NCBI GenBank assembly: GCA_024663395.1
Contig: JANFAH010000008.1
Span: 620,001 to 684,000, forward strand
Direction of reading: 5' to 3'
DNA length: 64,000 nt
Source of the DNA: Pisolithus tinctorius
Taxonomy: Eukaryota > Basidiomycota > Agaricomycetes > Boletales > Pisolithaceae
The notes under the pieces are model-generated. The model was not told the origin of the DNA and did no database searches. It saw nothing but the letters and a program-made list of their open reading frames with translations. Positions 34,796 to 47,400 of this stretch are shown here, one piece after another. Positions within the stretch are counted from its first letter, which is position 1. Each line of letters opens with the position of its first letter. A program made the translations under genes and the position numbers.

Positions 34796-35743
34796 TGCTC
34801 ACATGATTCCCTTTTCTAGACTTTGTATGTGATGTTCATGCCTCATCACACTTTCAAGTGATGATGTTCTGTCACCCACAAGCCACTGTCTACATGGTTG
34901 GACTTGCATTCTGTATGTTTCCTTTTATGTCTTTCCCCCTGTCTACCCATGTTGTACTACAGCTGGACATTATGTCCATCCCCCTTCCCTCCATGATCCA
35001 CTGGTGGCCCTGACCCATGTGGCCACATGATGCAGTTACCCTTGGTACCTGTTCACCCTTGTACATCATGAATATGTGGTTACCCCCATGTCATACATTC
35101 ACCCTGGTTGCCCTTGCACCTGCAGGCATAGTTATATGTGTAATCCTGCTGCACAGTGACTCACTGTGACTTGTTCCTACCTTGTATGGGGCACAGGTGT
35201 ACGTTTAAATGTTTTCAAATGGTTGTCTACAAGTACTTTACATATGTATATAAACTCGCATGTACTGTACTAGTCCCTCATTCAAAATCTACTTTGCAAC
35301 CGCCCTTTACTCTGCTCACTGTACCCAAGAGGACTTGACAGTATGATATCAGTCAGCCAAGACTAGTGTCCCATCACTAGTGAAGTTAAATTATGTGTCA
35401 CCTCTCATGCAGTCATGTGCTTGTGCCTTTGTGGTACTCAATTTGTGATGTGATATGAGTTGTTGGCATAACAGAAGATTTCAAATCACCTGGCCACATC
35501 AAAGGCTGGATTACCCTTTGGATACCTGTGCTCTGGAAACCTTGCTAGGCAGAATAGCCTGCAAAATGAGCACCTCCCACCACCTCCACAGGAACCACTG
35601 GTTTAGTATCAGTGAGCTAGCCCCTAACCTTCAGCACTAACCTTCCTCTTCATCAACATGTCTTCATGCCAAGAAGAAGGAAGTAAGCAGCCTCTTCATT
35701 CAAACCTCCTGTACCTTCTCATAAAGGAAAAGAAGTCCTCCAA
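34796..35743 (+). promoter_or_regulatory. Probable LTR and leader region of the Ty3-D gag
   Basis: A TATATAAA box at 35247-35254 precedes the gag frame that starts at 35744, and GACTTGACA at 35332-35340 could be an LTR end. Neither the left LTR border nor a primer site can be fixed. There is no other gene here. Confidence 0.35.
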
Positions 35744-38032
35744 GTGAGGCCACTTATTCATCACCCCTCAGTGCAAACTCCAAATCCTCATATAGGTCTT
35801 GAGGACCCACCAGTAAGACCCCAACTCAGGCAAGCAGCAGAATCAACCTCACCAATTGACTTTACAACTTATCAAAACCTGAAGCCTATCAGCTTGGATA
35901 TTGAAGCACAACTACAAGGGACAGCTGGACCAGTGGACCCCTCATCTTCATTGTCAACCAACATATACCTGCCTGTTTCTACCAATCAGATGGCAAAGAA
36001 ACTCACCCACCAGACCTCTGGACTTAGCCTCCAGGACCCCTTTGCCAGGCAGAGTAGGGTAACCCCCAAAATGGCTGCCAAGTTTTATAAATCCATATTC
36101 AGTAGAGATGTGGTAAGGCCTAAGGGCCCCTCCCAAGGTTCCGAGGAGAGAGACAAGGAATGTGACTCTAAGGGAGGGGGGCTGAAAGAAATTGGCCTCA
36201 ACAAACCCTTCTTGTACACTGGAGCACATCAGGACTTCTCAGCCTGGTTGAGCAGCATCAAGCTCTACCTTGCCAACAATGACCACATATATTATGAGGA
36301 CCAATCCAAGATCACATTTGCCCTCTCCTACATGGGGAGTGGCTTGGCTCATGCCTTCACAGAAGCCTATGTCAACGAAAACACAACTGCACTTGGAGAC
36401 CTCAAAATTTTCAATGGCTGGGATGAGTTTGTCACAAAACTCAAAGAAACCTTCCAAGTAGGGGATGCAAGATCTACTGTGCTGATCTACCTCTCTGCTA
36501 TGTGTCAAGGAGACCAGTCACTTGACAAGTACATCACTGATTTCTGTGTGAAGTATGGGTTTACCCTCAGGTGACCAGGCTTCAAGACCGGGTGACAGGG
36601 GCTAAGTCCGAGTGGCCAGAATCAAGGCCGGGAAACAGGGGCCAAGTCCAAGTGGCCAAAGTCAAGGCCGAGAGACAGGGGCCAAGTCCAGTTAGACCGG
36701 AGTTAAGGCCGGAGGTCTGGGGCTAAGTCTGGAGGACCAGACTTAAGGCCGGGAGCGCAGGAATAAGACCGGTAGCGTGGGAAACCGACCGGTGTTGGAG
36801 TGCGCACAAGGGGAAGCCAGTCCAGGGTTGGATCTACCTCCCTTGGTCTCAGCTTATGTGCTGTACCCTTATGCAAGCCGGGGAGAGGTCCGGGACAGGG
36901 GTCGGGGATAGCTTAAGGCTCGGCCTTAGCTATAGAGTAGTCTCGAGGGGTAATACGGAGTTGAGGGTAATACTAAGTTGATATTCTGACTGAGGGTGCT
37001 ATGAAGTATGTACAGGGGTTAAATACATGAGGCCAGTCCGGGATAACGAACATAGAGCCGGACTTGTTAATAAGCTATTAGCAAGAAGATTAGCAAGAGA
37101 GTGGATAGCCATAGTGGCTGTGCCGAGGCTAATAGCCAAAGTCCGGGTGACCGGCATACCGGGGTCAGACACAGGATTGTACAGTAAGCAAAGTCTGATG
37201 AATGGGCTAGACTAAATATAGTACAAACAAAGGGAAACAGACCGGAGTTATGTCCAGGTGACCCGGACATAGACCTAGGAGGACCGGGGTGGAGCAGCAC
37301 AAGGCTGGGAGGCCGAAACGGACCGGAGATAGGGGTAAAACACCGGACTTGAGTTATGCAGGCTGGAGTTGAGTTATCTAGGGCCGGGATTGGGTTTTCT
37401 AGGCTGGACCAGGACCGGACTTGACCGGAGATAGGGGCTAGGGGTCCGGACTGGGCTGAGTCCGAGTCTGAGAGTCATGGATATGACATTCTGCAACTGC
37501 CTCAACAAGGCCCAGATATCCACTGAAGACTCGACCACAGCAGTTTTCTTCAGCAAAGGCCTTAATGAAGAAATCAACAAGTGGATCCTTATGGCTGACC
37601 CAAAGCCAGACACTGTCAAGGACTGGATCTGCCAGGCAACCATGGCTCACACAGCAATGGCTACCCTCAAGGTCTTCTCCAGAAAAGTGACCCACCAGGA
37701 TCACTCCTATCTCTGGAAGCAAGAACAAACTCCACATGGATCACAGTCATCTTCATCTCTGAAGACTCTGTATTGAGACCCTTATGCTATGGATGTTGAT
37801 TGGAAGTTGAAGGTCCAATCACAGGGCAAAGCTCCTACCTGTTATGGGTGCAGTAAGATAGGGCATATGAAATCTAAATGCCCCTCATCTGCAACAAACA
37901 GTAGGTCTTCCTTGGCCTGGAAGTTCTGTACTTGAAGCAATTAAAGACAAGAGTCTTCTCAGCTATCACTTCAAACCAGAGAGTATGGGAGTGGAACCCG
38001 TTGTTTGAGGACCAAGCTCAAAATGAACTAGA
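35744..38032 (+). pseudogene. Ty3-D gag, split by an A solo LTR
   Basis: The first part (35744-36546) encodes a Ty3 Gag with KPFLYTGAHQDFSAWLSSIK, GSGLAHAFTEAYVNE and DEFVTKLKETFQVGDARSTV. After the 942-bp LTR it resumes at 37489 (NCLNKAQISTEDSTTAVFF, then INKWILMADPKPDTVKDWIC) and reaches a zinc knuckle C-YG-C-SKIG-H-MKSK-C near 37836-37880. With the insert and one TTCTG removed, the codons rejoin in phase (TDFC, then NCL). A TGA near 37776 and a frame change near 37900 disable it. No pol follows on this strand; the neighbouring pol reads the other way. Confidence 0.75.
36547..37488. mobile_element. Complete solo LTR, family A (942 bp)
   Basis: It starts TGTGAAGTATGG, ends GGATATGACA, and is flanked by TTCTG (36542-36546 and 37489-37493), a perfect 5-bp duplication. 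It is inverted relative to the copies at 1-631 and 42942-50644. The first 200 bases hold 35-45 base imperfect tandem units (GGGGCCAAGTCC, GTCAAGGCCG). Confidence 0.95.
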
Positions 38033-38039
38033 TTAAGGG

Positions 38040-38331
38040 AACTGGCTACAACAAACAATGGGACTTATATACTGCCTTACTGTTTGTACATACTGCCATG
38101 AGAGAATGTTCTGGAAAGAAATAAACAAAAGAGAGAACTATGCTATTGGACAAACACAAACATGTGCTGGCAACGAGGCACAGCCTTACTAAGTATTATG
38201 TAAGCATGAAAGAGCAAGCAAAAGGAAAAGTATGAGATGACTAAGCATCCCTAAAGTGTAACCCTAACCAGAGGGTGGATATATAAGGAGAACTAGGAAA
38301 TGCAGAAGTGAAAAGTCTACCAGTTGTTACA
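38040..38331 (-). mobile_element. Probable 3' LTR of the Ty3-D' pol
   Basis: On the minus strand the purine tract GGAGGGGATAG runs directly into TGTAACAACTGG (LTR start, base 38331), followed by a TATATATCC box near 38280. The far border is not resolved; 38040 is a guess just past the gag fragment. Confidence 0.45.
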
Positions 38332-38470
38332 CTATCCCCTCCTAAGGCTTGACTTCCAGGTGAGACCAAATAGGATGAATGGTAGTCAACGGTTCCAGCA
38401 TAGGTGTGAACAGGCTGTCAAAGCTTTCAGATGAATGGAGAGATAATTTATGGGGGGCCCCAGGGTGAGA

Positions 38471-41428
38471 TCAGTAGAAGTCCTTGATCACTGACTGCAA
38501 ATTCTTCAAGGCAGAGGCTGGCTCCCAGGTACGATCTTTGTCAGGGTATCCCCTCCAATGCACAAGGAATTGAAGAGCTCCATGTTTCAACTGGGAGTCA
38601 ACAACATATTCAACCTTGTATTTGACATCTCCTTCATCAGTAACCCTCTGCGGTCCAGGCCTGTTTACAGGCTGCCCATCAAGAGCACCAAGGTAGGGTT
38701 TAACCCATGAGACATTCACAACTGGGTGAATCCTCATGTTGTGTGGCAACTTTAACTTAAGAGCATTCAGAAGTACCTCTAGAACTTCATATGGTCCAAT
38801 CCACTTTTTGGAAAGTTTACAGCTCTGCTGTTCTTTCAAGGACAGATGGTCTGTAGCTAGCCAGACCTGAGATCCTATGGAATATGATGGGGCAGACAAG
38901 CAGCATCTATCCACTTGTTGCTTTTGCTGGGAATGCGCTTTGGCAAGGTTTGCTTTTATGTCCTGGAACACCTGGAACCAGGATTTGGCAACTTCCTCTG
39001 CTGCTTCTACCTTCGATGTCGTCAGTTCGATGCCCATCCTAGGTCTATAGGATTGAGTAACTTCAAAGGGGCACTTGCCAGTAGAAGATGAAGCAGAGTT
39101 GTTGTATGTAAATTGAGCCAAAGGTAGCCATTCCTCCCAGCGAGCCTGCTGCTGATTGGCATACATCTGTAAATATTGTTGAGTCTCATGGTTCAACCAC
39201 TCTGTTTGTCCATCCATTTGCAGGTGGAAAGCTGTCGAAAGCTTTTGCTGTACTCCCAGCATTTTAAATAGTTCCTTCATAAAAGAGGAGGCAAACTGTG
39301 GGCCTCGGTCCGATACAACAGAGTCTGGAAGTCCATGGTGTTTCCAAATGTGCATTAGGTAAAGTCGGGCTGTACTAGCAGCCATTTCTTCCGCAGTGCA
39401 GGGAATGAACTCTGCTTCCTTAGAGAACCTATCAATGACAACTAGGACATGGGACTTTCCAGAAGATCCCTTGACTCCAAGGTCCATGAAGTCAGTCGTT
39501 AATTCTCTCCAAGGCCTGTCAGGGACAGGTAAAGGTTTAAGTTCTCCTGCAGGTGGCCTGTTTCCAGACTTGCTGGCTTGGCATGTTTGGCAATGCTTCA
39601 CATACTCTTCTACATCGGGTTTTAAGGTAGACCACATGAACCAGCATGTGATCAACTCCTGAGTTCCTTTTATTCCGCAATGTCCCACTAGGGGAGAGTT
39701 GTGAAGAGCATTTAACAGCTTCCTTCTAAGTGTGCTAGGCACCCAGACCTTTTCTCCATCATAATGAAAGCCACCTCAGAGCTCGCATCTGGTGGGAACT
39801 CCTTTGGCTTTAGTGGACTCAGTCTGCAAATCTTCCATGAAGGGGTTTTCTAGTTTTACTGAGCAGACCTGGCTTGGGTTTATAAATATGGATTCCTCCA
39901 ACTTTTCCTTTTCCTTTCCTTCTACAAAGTCCCCCCATCTTGACAGGGCATCTGGCCTTCCCATCATGACTCTGGGTTTATGAACTATATAATACAGTTA
40001 AACCAACTAAAGTACTGCACCCAACATGCTTGGCATGGTTGAAGCTTCTGCATGGTCATAAACCATTTGAGGTTATGGTGATCCATCCAGATTTCAAACT
40101 GGTATGGAGTAGCCTCGAGGTAATGACACCATTGCTCAAGTGCACAGATAATGACCAGCATTTCTTTGTTGTGAACTGTATAATTAAGTTCAGCCCCAGA
40201 TAGAGAGTGACTGGAGTACACAATGGGTCTCCAGAGACCGTCTTCGCATTCTACCAAGAGCACTGCTCCAGTGGCATAGTCAGAAGTGTCCATTTCTAGT
40301 CAGAACCACTGATCCTGATCAGGAAACATAAGGATAGGGGCAGTAGTAAAGGCTTCTTTTAGCATATCAAATGCCATTTGACATTTGTCATCCCACATGA
40401 ACAGAAGGTCTTTCTTTGTGAGGTTATTTAGGGGTTTCACGACTTGTGCGAAGTCCTTAATGGATCACCAGTAAAAGTTCGCTAGGCTGAGGAAGCCATG
40501 AACTCCACAAATGTTGGTAGGCACAGGCCAATCTTGCACAGCAGAGATTTTGGCAGGGTCCATACATACTCCGTTAATGCCAACTATCATTCCTAAAAAG
40601 TCCACCTCCTGTTGTCTGAAGATACACTTCTGTGGTTTGACAAACAAGTCATTTATCTTTAGCCTTCTAAGCACCTCCAGCATGATCTTGTCATGCTCCT
40701 CCTGATTGTCCATTTTTGTAAATATCATTAGGTCATCAATGTAGACAATGAGCACATCTTCCATATTGCCAAAGATATCGTTCATCATGTTCTGGAACAT
40801 GGCAGGCGAGTTGCAAAGCCTGAAGAACATAACAAGGGGCTCGAAAGCACTGCAATGGCATATGAAAGCAGCTTTCCATTCATCTCCTTTGATCCTAACA
40901 TTGTTGTAACCCCAACAAAGATCCATCTTTGTAAAGAGTTTGCAACCTTTCAACCTGTCTACAAGTTGAGATATTAAAGGGAGAGGATACAAGTTTTTGA
41001 CAGTATGCTCATTTAAATAATGATAGTCCTGGACCATGTGCTTCTTTCCATCCTTTTTAGGGACAAAGAACACTGGAGAGGTTTGCAGCAATTTACTAGG
41101 CTGTATATAACCCTTCTTGAGCTGACTGTCCACAAAGTCACTGACTTCTTTCTGCTCATCAGGGGAGAGAGGGATCAACCTTCCCTTCTTTGGTACAAAT
41201 GACTCTTTTAGTTCTATCATGTGGTCCTAAGGTTTCCTAAGTGGCATGCACTTGGATTCCTTTTTGGAAAAGACCGATAAATATTTGTGATATGCCTTTG
41301 GAACAAGTTCCTCAGGGGTTTTATCTGTTTTTGGTTTGTCCATTCCTAGATTTTGAATCCAGGATATATATGAGTCCATGGCTTCCCTTTTGAGCGTCTT
41401 GACCTTGTGTACAAACGAGGGCTTGGGG
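38471..41428 (-). pseudogene. Ty3-D' pol with chromodomain, decayed
   Basis: Read on the minus strand: an N-terminal block from about 41428 (KVKTLKREAMDSYISWIQNL), then reverse transcriptase with VFFVPKKDGKKHMVQDY, FTKMDLCWGYNNVRIK and the catalytic VYIDDLMIFTK (41220-40465), RNase H with EMDTSDYATGAVL and DHHNLKWF (40293-39985), integrase zinc region HNSPLVGHCG to CQTCQASKS, DDE core (TTDFMD, VSDRGPQF, GQTEW) and a C-terminal chromodomain FLVHWRGYPDKDRTWEP ending at 38471. Stops include TGA at 40465-40467 within ANFY.xx.IKDF, where Arg is expected. The last 423 residues form one open frame. The upstream end is joined directly to Ty3-B at 41430. Confidence 0.85.
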
Positions 41429-41429
41429 G

Positions 41430-42941
41430 CTAGCTACAGGGGAGTTGGGTAATGAGATCAACAGAGACTATCTCCCACTTGCGATCTGGGACAAGATTGG
41501 GGGATAACATCCCCGTTGGCTTGGTGGGGAAAGTCTTCATATGCTGGCAGGCTTCACAGCCTCGGACATAGGCTGCCACAGATCTGTGTAGAGAAGGCCA
41601 CCAGTAGTTACGAAGAATAAGTTTGGTGGTCTTGAATCGACCAGGATGGCCTGCTGCAGGAGTGTCATGGTGCACTCGAATGATGTGGTCTCGGAGAGTC
41701 CTATTTTTGGGGACATAGACTCTGCTCTGCCATGTAATTAGTCCCTCAGACTCATTCCAACCATCAGCTCCTGATTGCAAATGGTCCCATACATATTTAT
41801 CCACCTGCTTCGACCCTAGAATATCCTTTATGAATTCATCTCCCTCTGTCTGGACAATCAATGAATCTTCAATAGCACAGAAAAGGTGGGGTTTCAACAA
41901 CACCTCATCTTTGTTATCCCTGCCTCCAGTGTCATAGTTGGGGTGGCGAGAGAGTAAATCGGGGTGGTGATGGTCTTTTCCAGGGGTGTGATGTAGGGTA
42001 AAATCATACTCTGTGAGTTCAAGGGCCCAGCATGCTTGATGACGATTAAGGTGACATGCTGAGCAGAAGTACTGAATGTTCTTATGATCTGTCCAGATCT
42101 GGAATGTCTTGGAAGCACCAATAAGGTAGTGTCGCCATTCCATTAGTGCGTGCATAATGGCGAGCATTTCTCTGTCGAAAATGTCATAGTTACACTTGGT
42201 TTCATTAAGGGCTTTTGAATGGAAAGTGACAGGGTGCCAAGTGCTGCCCTGTTGAGATTGGGACAGGACTGCTCCAGTAGCATAGCCTGAGCTATCTGTG
42301 TCCAGGTGGAATTGTCCCTCATCCGAGGGGATGGCAAGGATGGGTCCATCGACTAGGGCTTGCTTTAGTTGAGTAAATGCAGTTTGTTCGATCAATGTCC
42401 ACTTCCAGGGGCACTTCCCAGTTAGATGGTTAAGTGGGCAGGAGATGTATGCGAAGTTAGTCACAAAGCGGCAGTAGAAATTGGCAAATCCAAGGAAGCA
42501 CTGGAGGGCTGTTTGATTGGTTGGTACTGGCCAGTCCCATACTGCAACTATTTCCTTCAGGTCCATGGCTATACTTCCTGGCCTAATCACCAGGCCTAGA
42601 TACTCAATTTCCTCTCTCTCGAACTCGCATTTCTCCAGTTTAAGGCAGAGTTTATTGTCTTTTAGGATTTTCAAAACCTCACATATGACCTGACAATGTT
42701 CTGATAATGTTTTGGTAAAGATGAGTATGTCATCCATGTAAACAATAACCACTCCTTGGCGAACTAGGTGTCAGAAAAGGTCATTCATCATTGTCTGGAA
42801 TGTAGCTGGCGAGTTGGTAAGACCGAAAAACATAACTAGGGGTTCATATAGACTGCGGTTTGTAGTAAATGCAGCCTTCCATTCATCTCCCTTGTGCATA
42901 CAGAAGTTGTTATATCCCCATTGTACATTGAGCTTGGTAAA
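41430..42941 (-). pseudogene. Ty3-B pol, distal part (RT to integrase), truncated
   Basis: This continues the reverse transcriptase begun at 50645-51099: after TSD removal VHYFT joins KLNVQWGYNNFC. It has VIVYMDDILIFTKT (catalytic YMDD), RNase H with HLDTDSSGYATGAVL and DHKNIQYFC, an integrase zinc region (HHDTPAAGHPGRFKT to CEACQHMK) and the first integrase Asp (SVDLITQLP), then breaks at 41430. The second and third catalytic residues and the 3' LTR are missing. TGA at 42771-42773 sits where DLFRHLVRQG would need Arg. The 440-residue frame 42752-41430 is otherwise open. Confidence 0.85.
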
Positions 42942-43590
42942 TGTCATATCCATGACTCTTGGACTCAATCCCAGTCCAGTCTGGACCCCTAGCCCCTAAC
43001 TCCGGTCAAGTCTGGCCCTAGTCCAGCCTAGAGAACCTAACTCCAGCCTAGAGAACATAACCCCAGTCCTAGATAACCCAGCTTGGGCCTAAATAACTCA
43101 AGTCTGGTTCTTTTACCCCTATCTCCGGTCCATTCTGGCCTTCTGGCCTTGCACTGCTCCACCCTGGTCCTCCCAGGTCCATGTCCAGGTCACCCAGACA
43201 TAACTCCGGTCTGTTTTCCTTTGTTTGTGCTATATTTAGTCTTGTCCTTTTGTCTAACTCTGCTTACTGTACAAATCCTGTCTCTGACCCCAGTATGCCA
43301 GTCACCCAGACTTTGGCTATTAGCCTCTGCATAGCCACAGTGGCTATCCTCATCTTGCTAATCATCTCACTAATAGCTTATTAACAAGTCTGGCTCTATG
43401 TCTGTTATCCCAGACTGGCCTCGTGTATTTAACCCCTGTACATACTTCATAGCACCCCAGTCAGAATATCAATTAAGTATTACCCTCAACTCCTGTACTA
43501 CACCCCAAGACTACTCTATAGCTAAGGCCAAGCCTTAAGCTATCCCCAGCCCCTGTCTTGGACCTCTCCCCAGCTTGCATAAGGGTACAG

Positions 43591-44436
43591 TGTCAAAGTC
43601 GGACAACACCCCTGGCTCCTTCTTAGGGCGGAGTTGGAGCGGGTTGGGCTGCGGAGTACAGCAGTCAAAGTCCGAAGCGAATCCGACCACTGGGTGGCGA
43701 GATATTCGACGAACAGTGAGCGGAGGGGTATGAAGGAAAGTCTCGGAGGCTGAGGTCGGAGTCGGAGTCGGAGGTCAGAGGTTGGAGGTCGGATGAGAGG
43801 GCGTTGGGTTCAGCTAGTGCGCTGCCCCCTTGCGCGAGCTCAGCCCTCGTATTTCAGAGGTGGAGCGGACTCAGAGGAAGTGGAGACGAAACTCCGGAGG
43901 GGACTGAGAGGGAGTCGAAGGTGGGGACTTTATTCGATATTCGTACTGATTACATCGGAGTACTACGTGGCCTTATATACGATGTAGGCCAAGGGCAGTG
44001 CAGTACGGAATGTAAACCAATAAGTGTACAGTGGGTTAGAGTCCTTCCGACACAAGGGACAGAGGGTAGGGATGACGGGGACCTTAACTGAGACAAGGAA
44101 ACTACTACAACAAGGAAGAGAGGGTAAATACCAAAGGAGCGGAAGAATGGAGAAAACCGACATGAGGGCGGAACCCTATCTAGAATGCAGGGCCGCAAGT
44201 CCGACAGCCCACGTGACCAACCTTAGGGCGGAGTTGAGCGGAGTTGGTCAGAACATGGACGGGGGACCTCGGAGAGGTGTGGAGATGTGTCGGGAGGGTC
44301 GGAGGAGCGCGGGAACACGTCGGAGGAGGGCGGAGAAGCGCGGGAACATGTCGGAAGAGGGCGGAGAAGCGTGGGAACATCCTGGAAGAGGGCGGAGTAG
44401 GTGTTAGGGGCTTACGCTGGTGTCATGGTCATGACA
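43591..44436 (-). repeat. Ty3-C 3' LTR
   Basis: 846 bases, TG..CA termini. It carries the T at 44163 where the other LTR has C (CpG to TpG). It contains the same TATA box (43973-43979) and 31-bp U3 repeats (44307-44399) as the 5' LTR. Confidence 0.97.
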
Positions 44437-44452
44437 GTATCCCCCCCTTAGG
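44437..44452 (-). promoter_or_regulatory. Ty3-C polypurine tract
   Basis: On the minus strand AAGGGGGGGATAC abuts the 3' LTR. Such a tract primes plus-strand DNA synthesis. Confidence 0.75.
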
Positions 44453-44480
44453 GCCTGAACCCCTGAAGGCCATAGCAAAG

Positions 44481-47400
44481 CTACGACGGAGGTGAGTAAG
44501 GTCCAGGTTTATGAGGATAGCGAGCATGATATGCAGCCAACAACTCGGAGGCATGTTCTAACTCCGTTGCCAACACCCAAGAGGTCTCGTCTTCAGTATT
44601 CTCATAGCCTGCCCAGCGGACTAGATACAGCAACTGACAATGACGGCGGCGGCGATCCACCTTTGAGTCGAGGATCTCCGAAATCTCGTACTCAAGGTCA
44701 CCGTCCACCTCAACAGGCGGAGGCGGAGGTTGGTGCCGATCAGGGAAGGGGTTCGGAGTAGCAGGCTCTAACTGCGACACGTGAAAGACAGGGTGGATGG
44801 CCCGCATCGCATCAGGTAAGCGGAGGGTGACGGAGTGTGTACCAGGCCTAGCTATGATAGCATAGGGGCCCAAGTTCTTCTCCGCAAGTTTAGCCGAAGG
44901 GCGGGTGGAGCGGAAGTACTTGGCCTTGACATAAGCCTGGTCACCGACTTTGAACTCTGGTGGCGGAATGCGTCTAGCATCAGCCGGACCTTGATAGCGG
45001 AGTTGAGCAGCAGCCATCTCAGTGCGGAGGAAGTCGTGCAGGGCGGAAAGCTCCACAACATAGTTATGGGCCTTCGGAGAGGTGAGGTCGCGGTCAGAGT
45101 AAACTGACAAGTTCGGGTGGTACCCCTTATTAGCGAAAAAGGGAGAGACTCCAGTAGTAGCACTCGGCGCATTATTACAAGCAAACTCCGCTAGTGGGAG
45201 TAACTCCGACCAATCGTCTTGCTGATAGTTACAGTAGGTGCGGAGATACTGCTCGAGGGTCTGATTCATGCGCTCTGTCTGGCCATCGCCTTCTGGGTGG
45301 TAGCCTGATGTAAAATGAAGGCGCATATCTAAGGCCTTTCCGAGGGAGCGGAAGAAGTGTGACACAAACTCTGGACCCCTGTCGGAGGTGACATGAGCAG
45401 GTACTCCATGCTTGGAAAAGACGTGGGTAAGGAAGAGTTTTGCTAGGTCAGCGGAGGTGATGGAGTCATGGGTCGGAATGAACACGGTTTGTTTAGAAAG
45501 GCGGTCTACAACAACCAAGATGGCGGAGTAGCCTGTGGAGTTGGGGAGATGCTCAATGAAATCCATCGAGATGGAGTTCCATGGCTTCTCCGGGACAGGA
45601 AGCTGCTTCAGTAGGCCGAAGGGGCGGTGACGAGGGACCTTGCTGCGACCACAAGTGGTGCAGGACCTGACATAGTTCTTTACATCAGTGCGGAGGTTAG
45701 GCCATACGTACTCGCGGCGAACAAGCTCTACAGTGCGACTCTGCCCAAAGTGACCCGCAAGCGGATGGTCATGTTTAAACCGAAGCACTCGAAGGCGGAG
45801 ACCATCAATGTCGGGGACAAAGATGCGGCCATCGAGGCGGAGGAGACCCTCGTGGTCTAATGACCAGCGGAGGTCTGTCGGAGTTGGGAGATGGGAAGCG
45901 GAGATGGGGTCGGAGGGTAGTGCGGAGATGATGTCGGCATGGAGCTGCTCAACATCGAAGATCATGGCGGCTCGGAGCACAGGGGCCAAGAGGTGGGTAG
46001 TACGGAGGGACGAAGCGAACTGTTCCTGGGTAAACACAGGGCGGAGGTTATGAGGGTTTACCTGCGCGTAGTCCTTATCCCCCTCTTTTGGGTAAACATC
46101 CCAGCGGCGGGTAAGTGTGTCGGGCTTGGCTCCAAGGCGGCCAGGGCGGAAACGGATGGCTAGGTTGAACTGGGAGAGGTACTCCGACCAACGAGCCTGA
46201 CGGCGGGTTAGGACCTTAGAGGTGGAGAAATACTCCAAGTTTTTATGGTCAGTCACCACGTCAGCAGGGGTGGCGGAGCCTTCCAAGTAATGTCGCCAGT
46301 GGCGGAAGGCCTCAAAAATCGCCAACAGCTCCTTATCATGAGTGTCATAGTTGAGCTCCGGGGCAGTGAGTGTGCGGGAGTAAAAGGCAACTGGGCGGAG
46401 TTCACCATCGGAGCAGGTAATCGAGAGGATACCCGCAATGGCATAGTCCGATGCATCGGTCTCAACTGTGACTGGGGCATCAGGCACCCAATGAGTAAGG
46501 ATCGGAGTGGAGGTGAAAGCGGTCTTAAGGCGGAGAAAAGCGGAGCGGCACTCTTCGGAGAAGCTCCAAGGAGCGCCCTTCCGAGTGAGGCGGGTGAGCG
46601 GAACAACTATGTCGGAGTAGTTACTGATGAACCGACGATAGAAGTTCGCAAACCCAAGAAAGGACTGGATGTCTTTAACCTTGCGTGGTTCAGGCCAATC
46701 ACGAATGGACTGGACCTTATCAGCGGACATGGTCAGACCGGATGGGGAGAGGACATAGCCGAGGTACTCGACGGAGTCTTTGTGGAACTCGCACTTTTCC
46801 GGCTTAGCAAAGAGGCTATGCTGGCGGAGGCGGCGGAGGACCTCTTTTACATGTTGGCGGTGCAACTCCTCGTTGTGGGAGTAGATGAGGATGTCATCAA
46901 GGTAAACAACAACACAGACATCAAGCATGTCGGCAAAGATGCTGTTAACAAACCGCTGGAAAGCCGCTGGCGCATTAGTAAGACCGAAGGGCATAACCAA
47001 CCATTCATAGGAACCATAGCGAGTGCGAAAGGCAGTTTTCCATTCGTCACCAGCACCGATTCGGACTAAGTGGTAGGCATGGCGGAGGTCGATTTTACTA
47101 TAGATTTTAGCACGGCTCGGAGAATCGAGCAAGTCGGAGATGAGAGGGAGCGGGTAGCGGTCTTTCTTGGTGATTTTATTGAGTCCTCGGTAATCCACAC
47201 AGAGGCGGAGTGAGCCGTCCTTCTTCTTAACGAAGAGGACAGGAGCACCATGGGCGGAGGTTGACTGTTTAATGAAACCGTAGCTGAGGTGCTCATCTAT
47301 GAAGGTGCGGAGCGCCTCAAGCTCGGGCGGAGAGAGGGAGTAGACAGTGCCTAGAGGTGGAGAAGCCCCTTCTTCGAGATCTATATTTAAATCGAAGCTG

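Noticed and set aside
35335..35365. tRNA-Met type primer site (TATCAGTCAGCC) for Ty3-D
   Set aside because: Resembles the usual TGGTATCAGAGC only loosely and the LTR border is uncertain.
43793..44407. Small frames repeated identically at 49753-50367
   Set aside because: They are inside the two identical LTRs of Ty3-C and overlap its U3 repeats.
46245..47069. 274-residue plus-strand open frame
   Set aside because: It lies wholly antisense to the reverse transcriptase of Ty3-C; open only because of the high GC of that gene.
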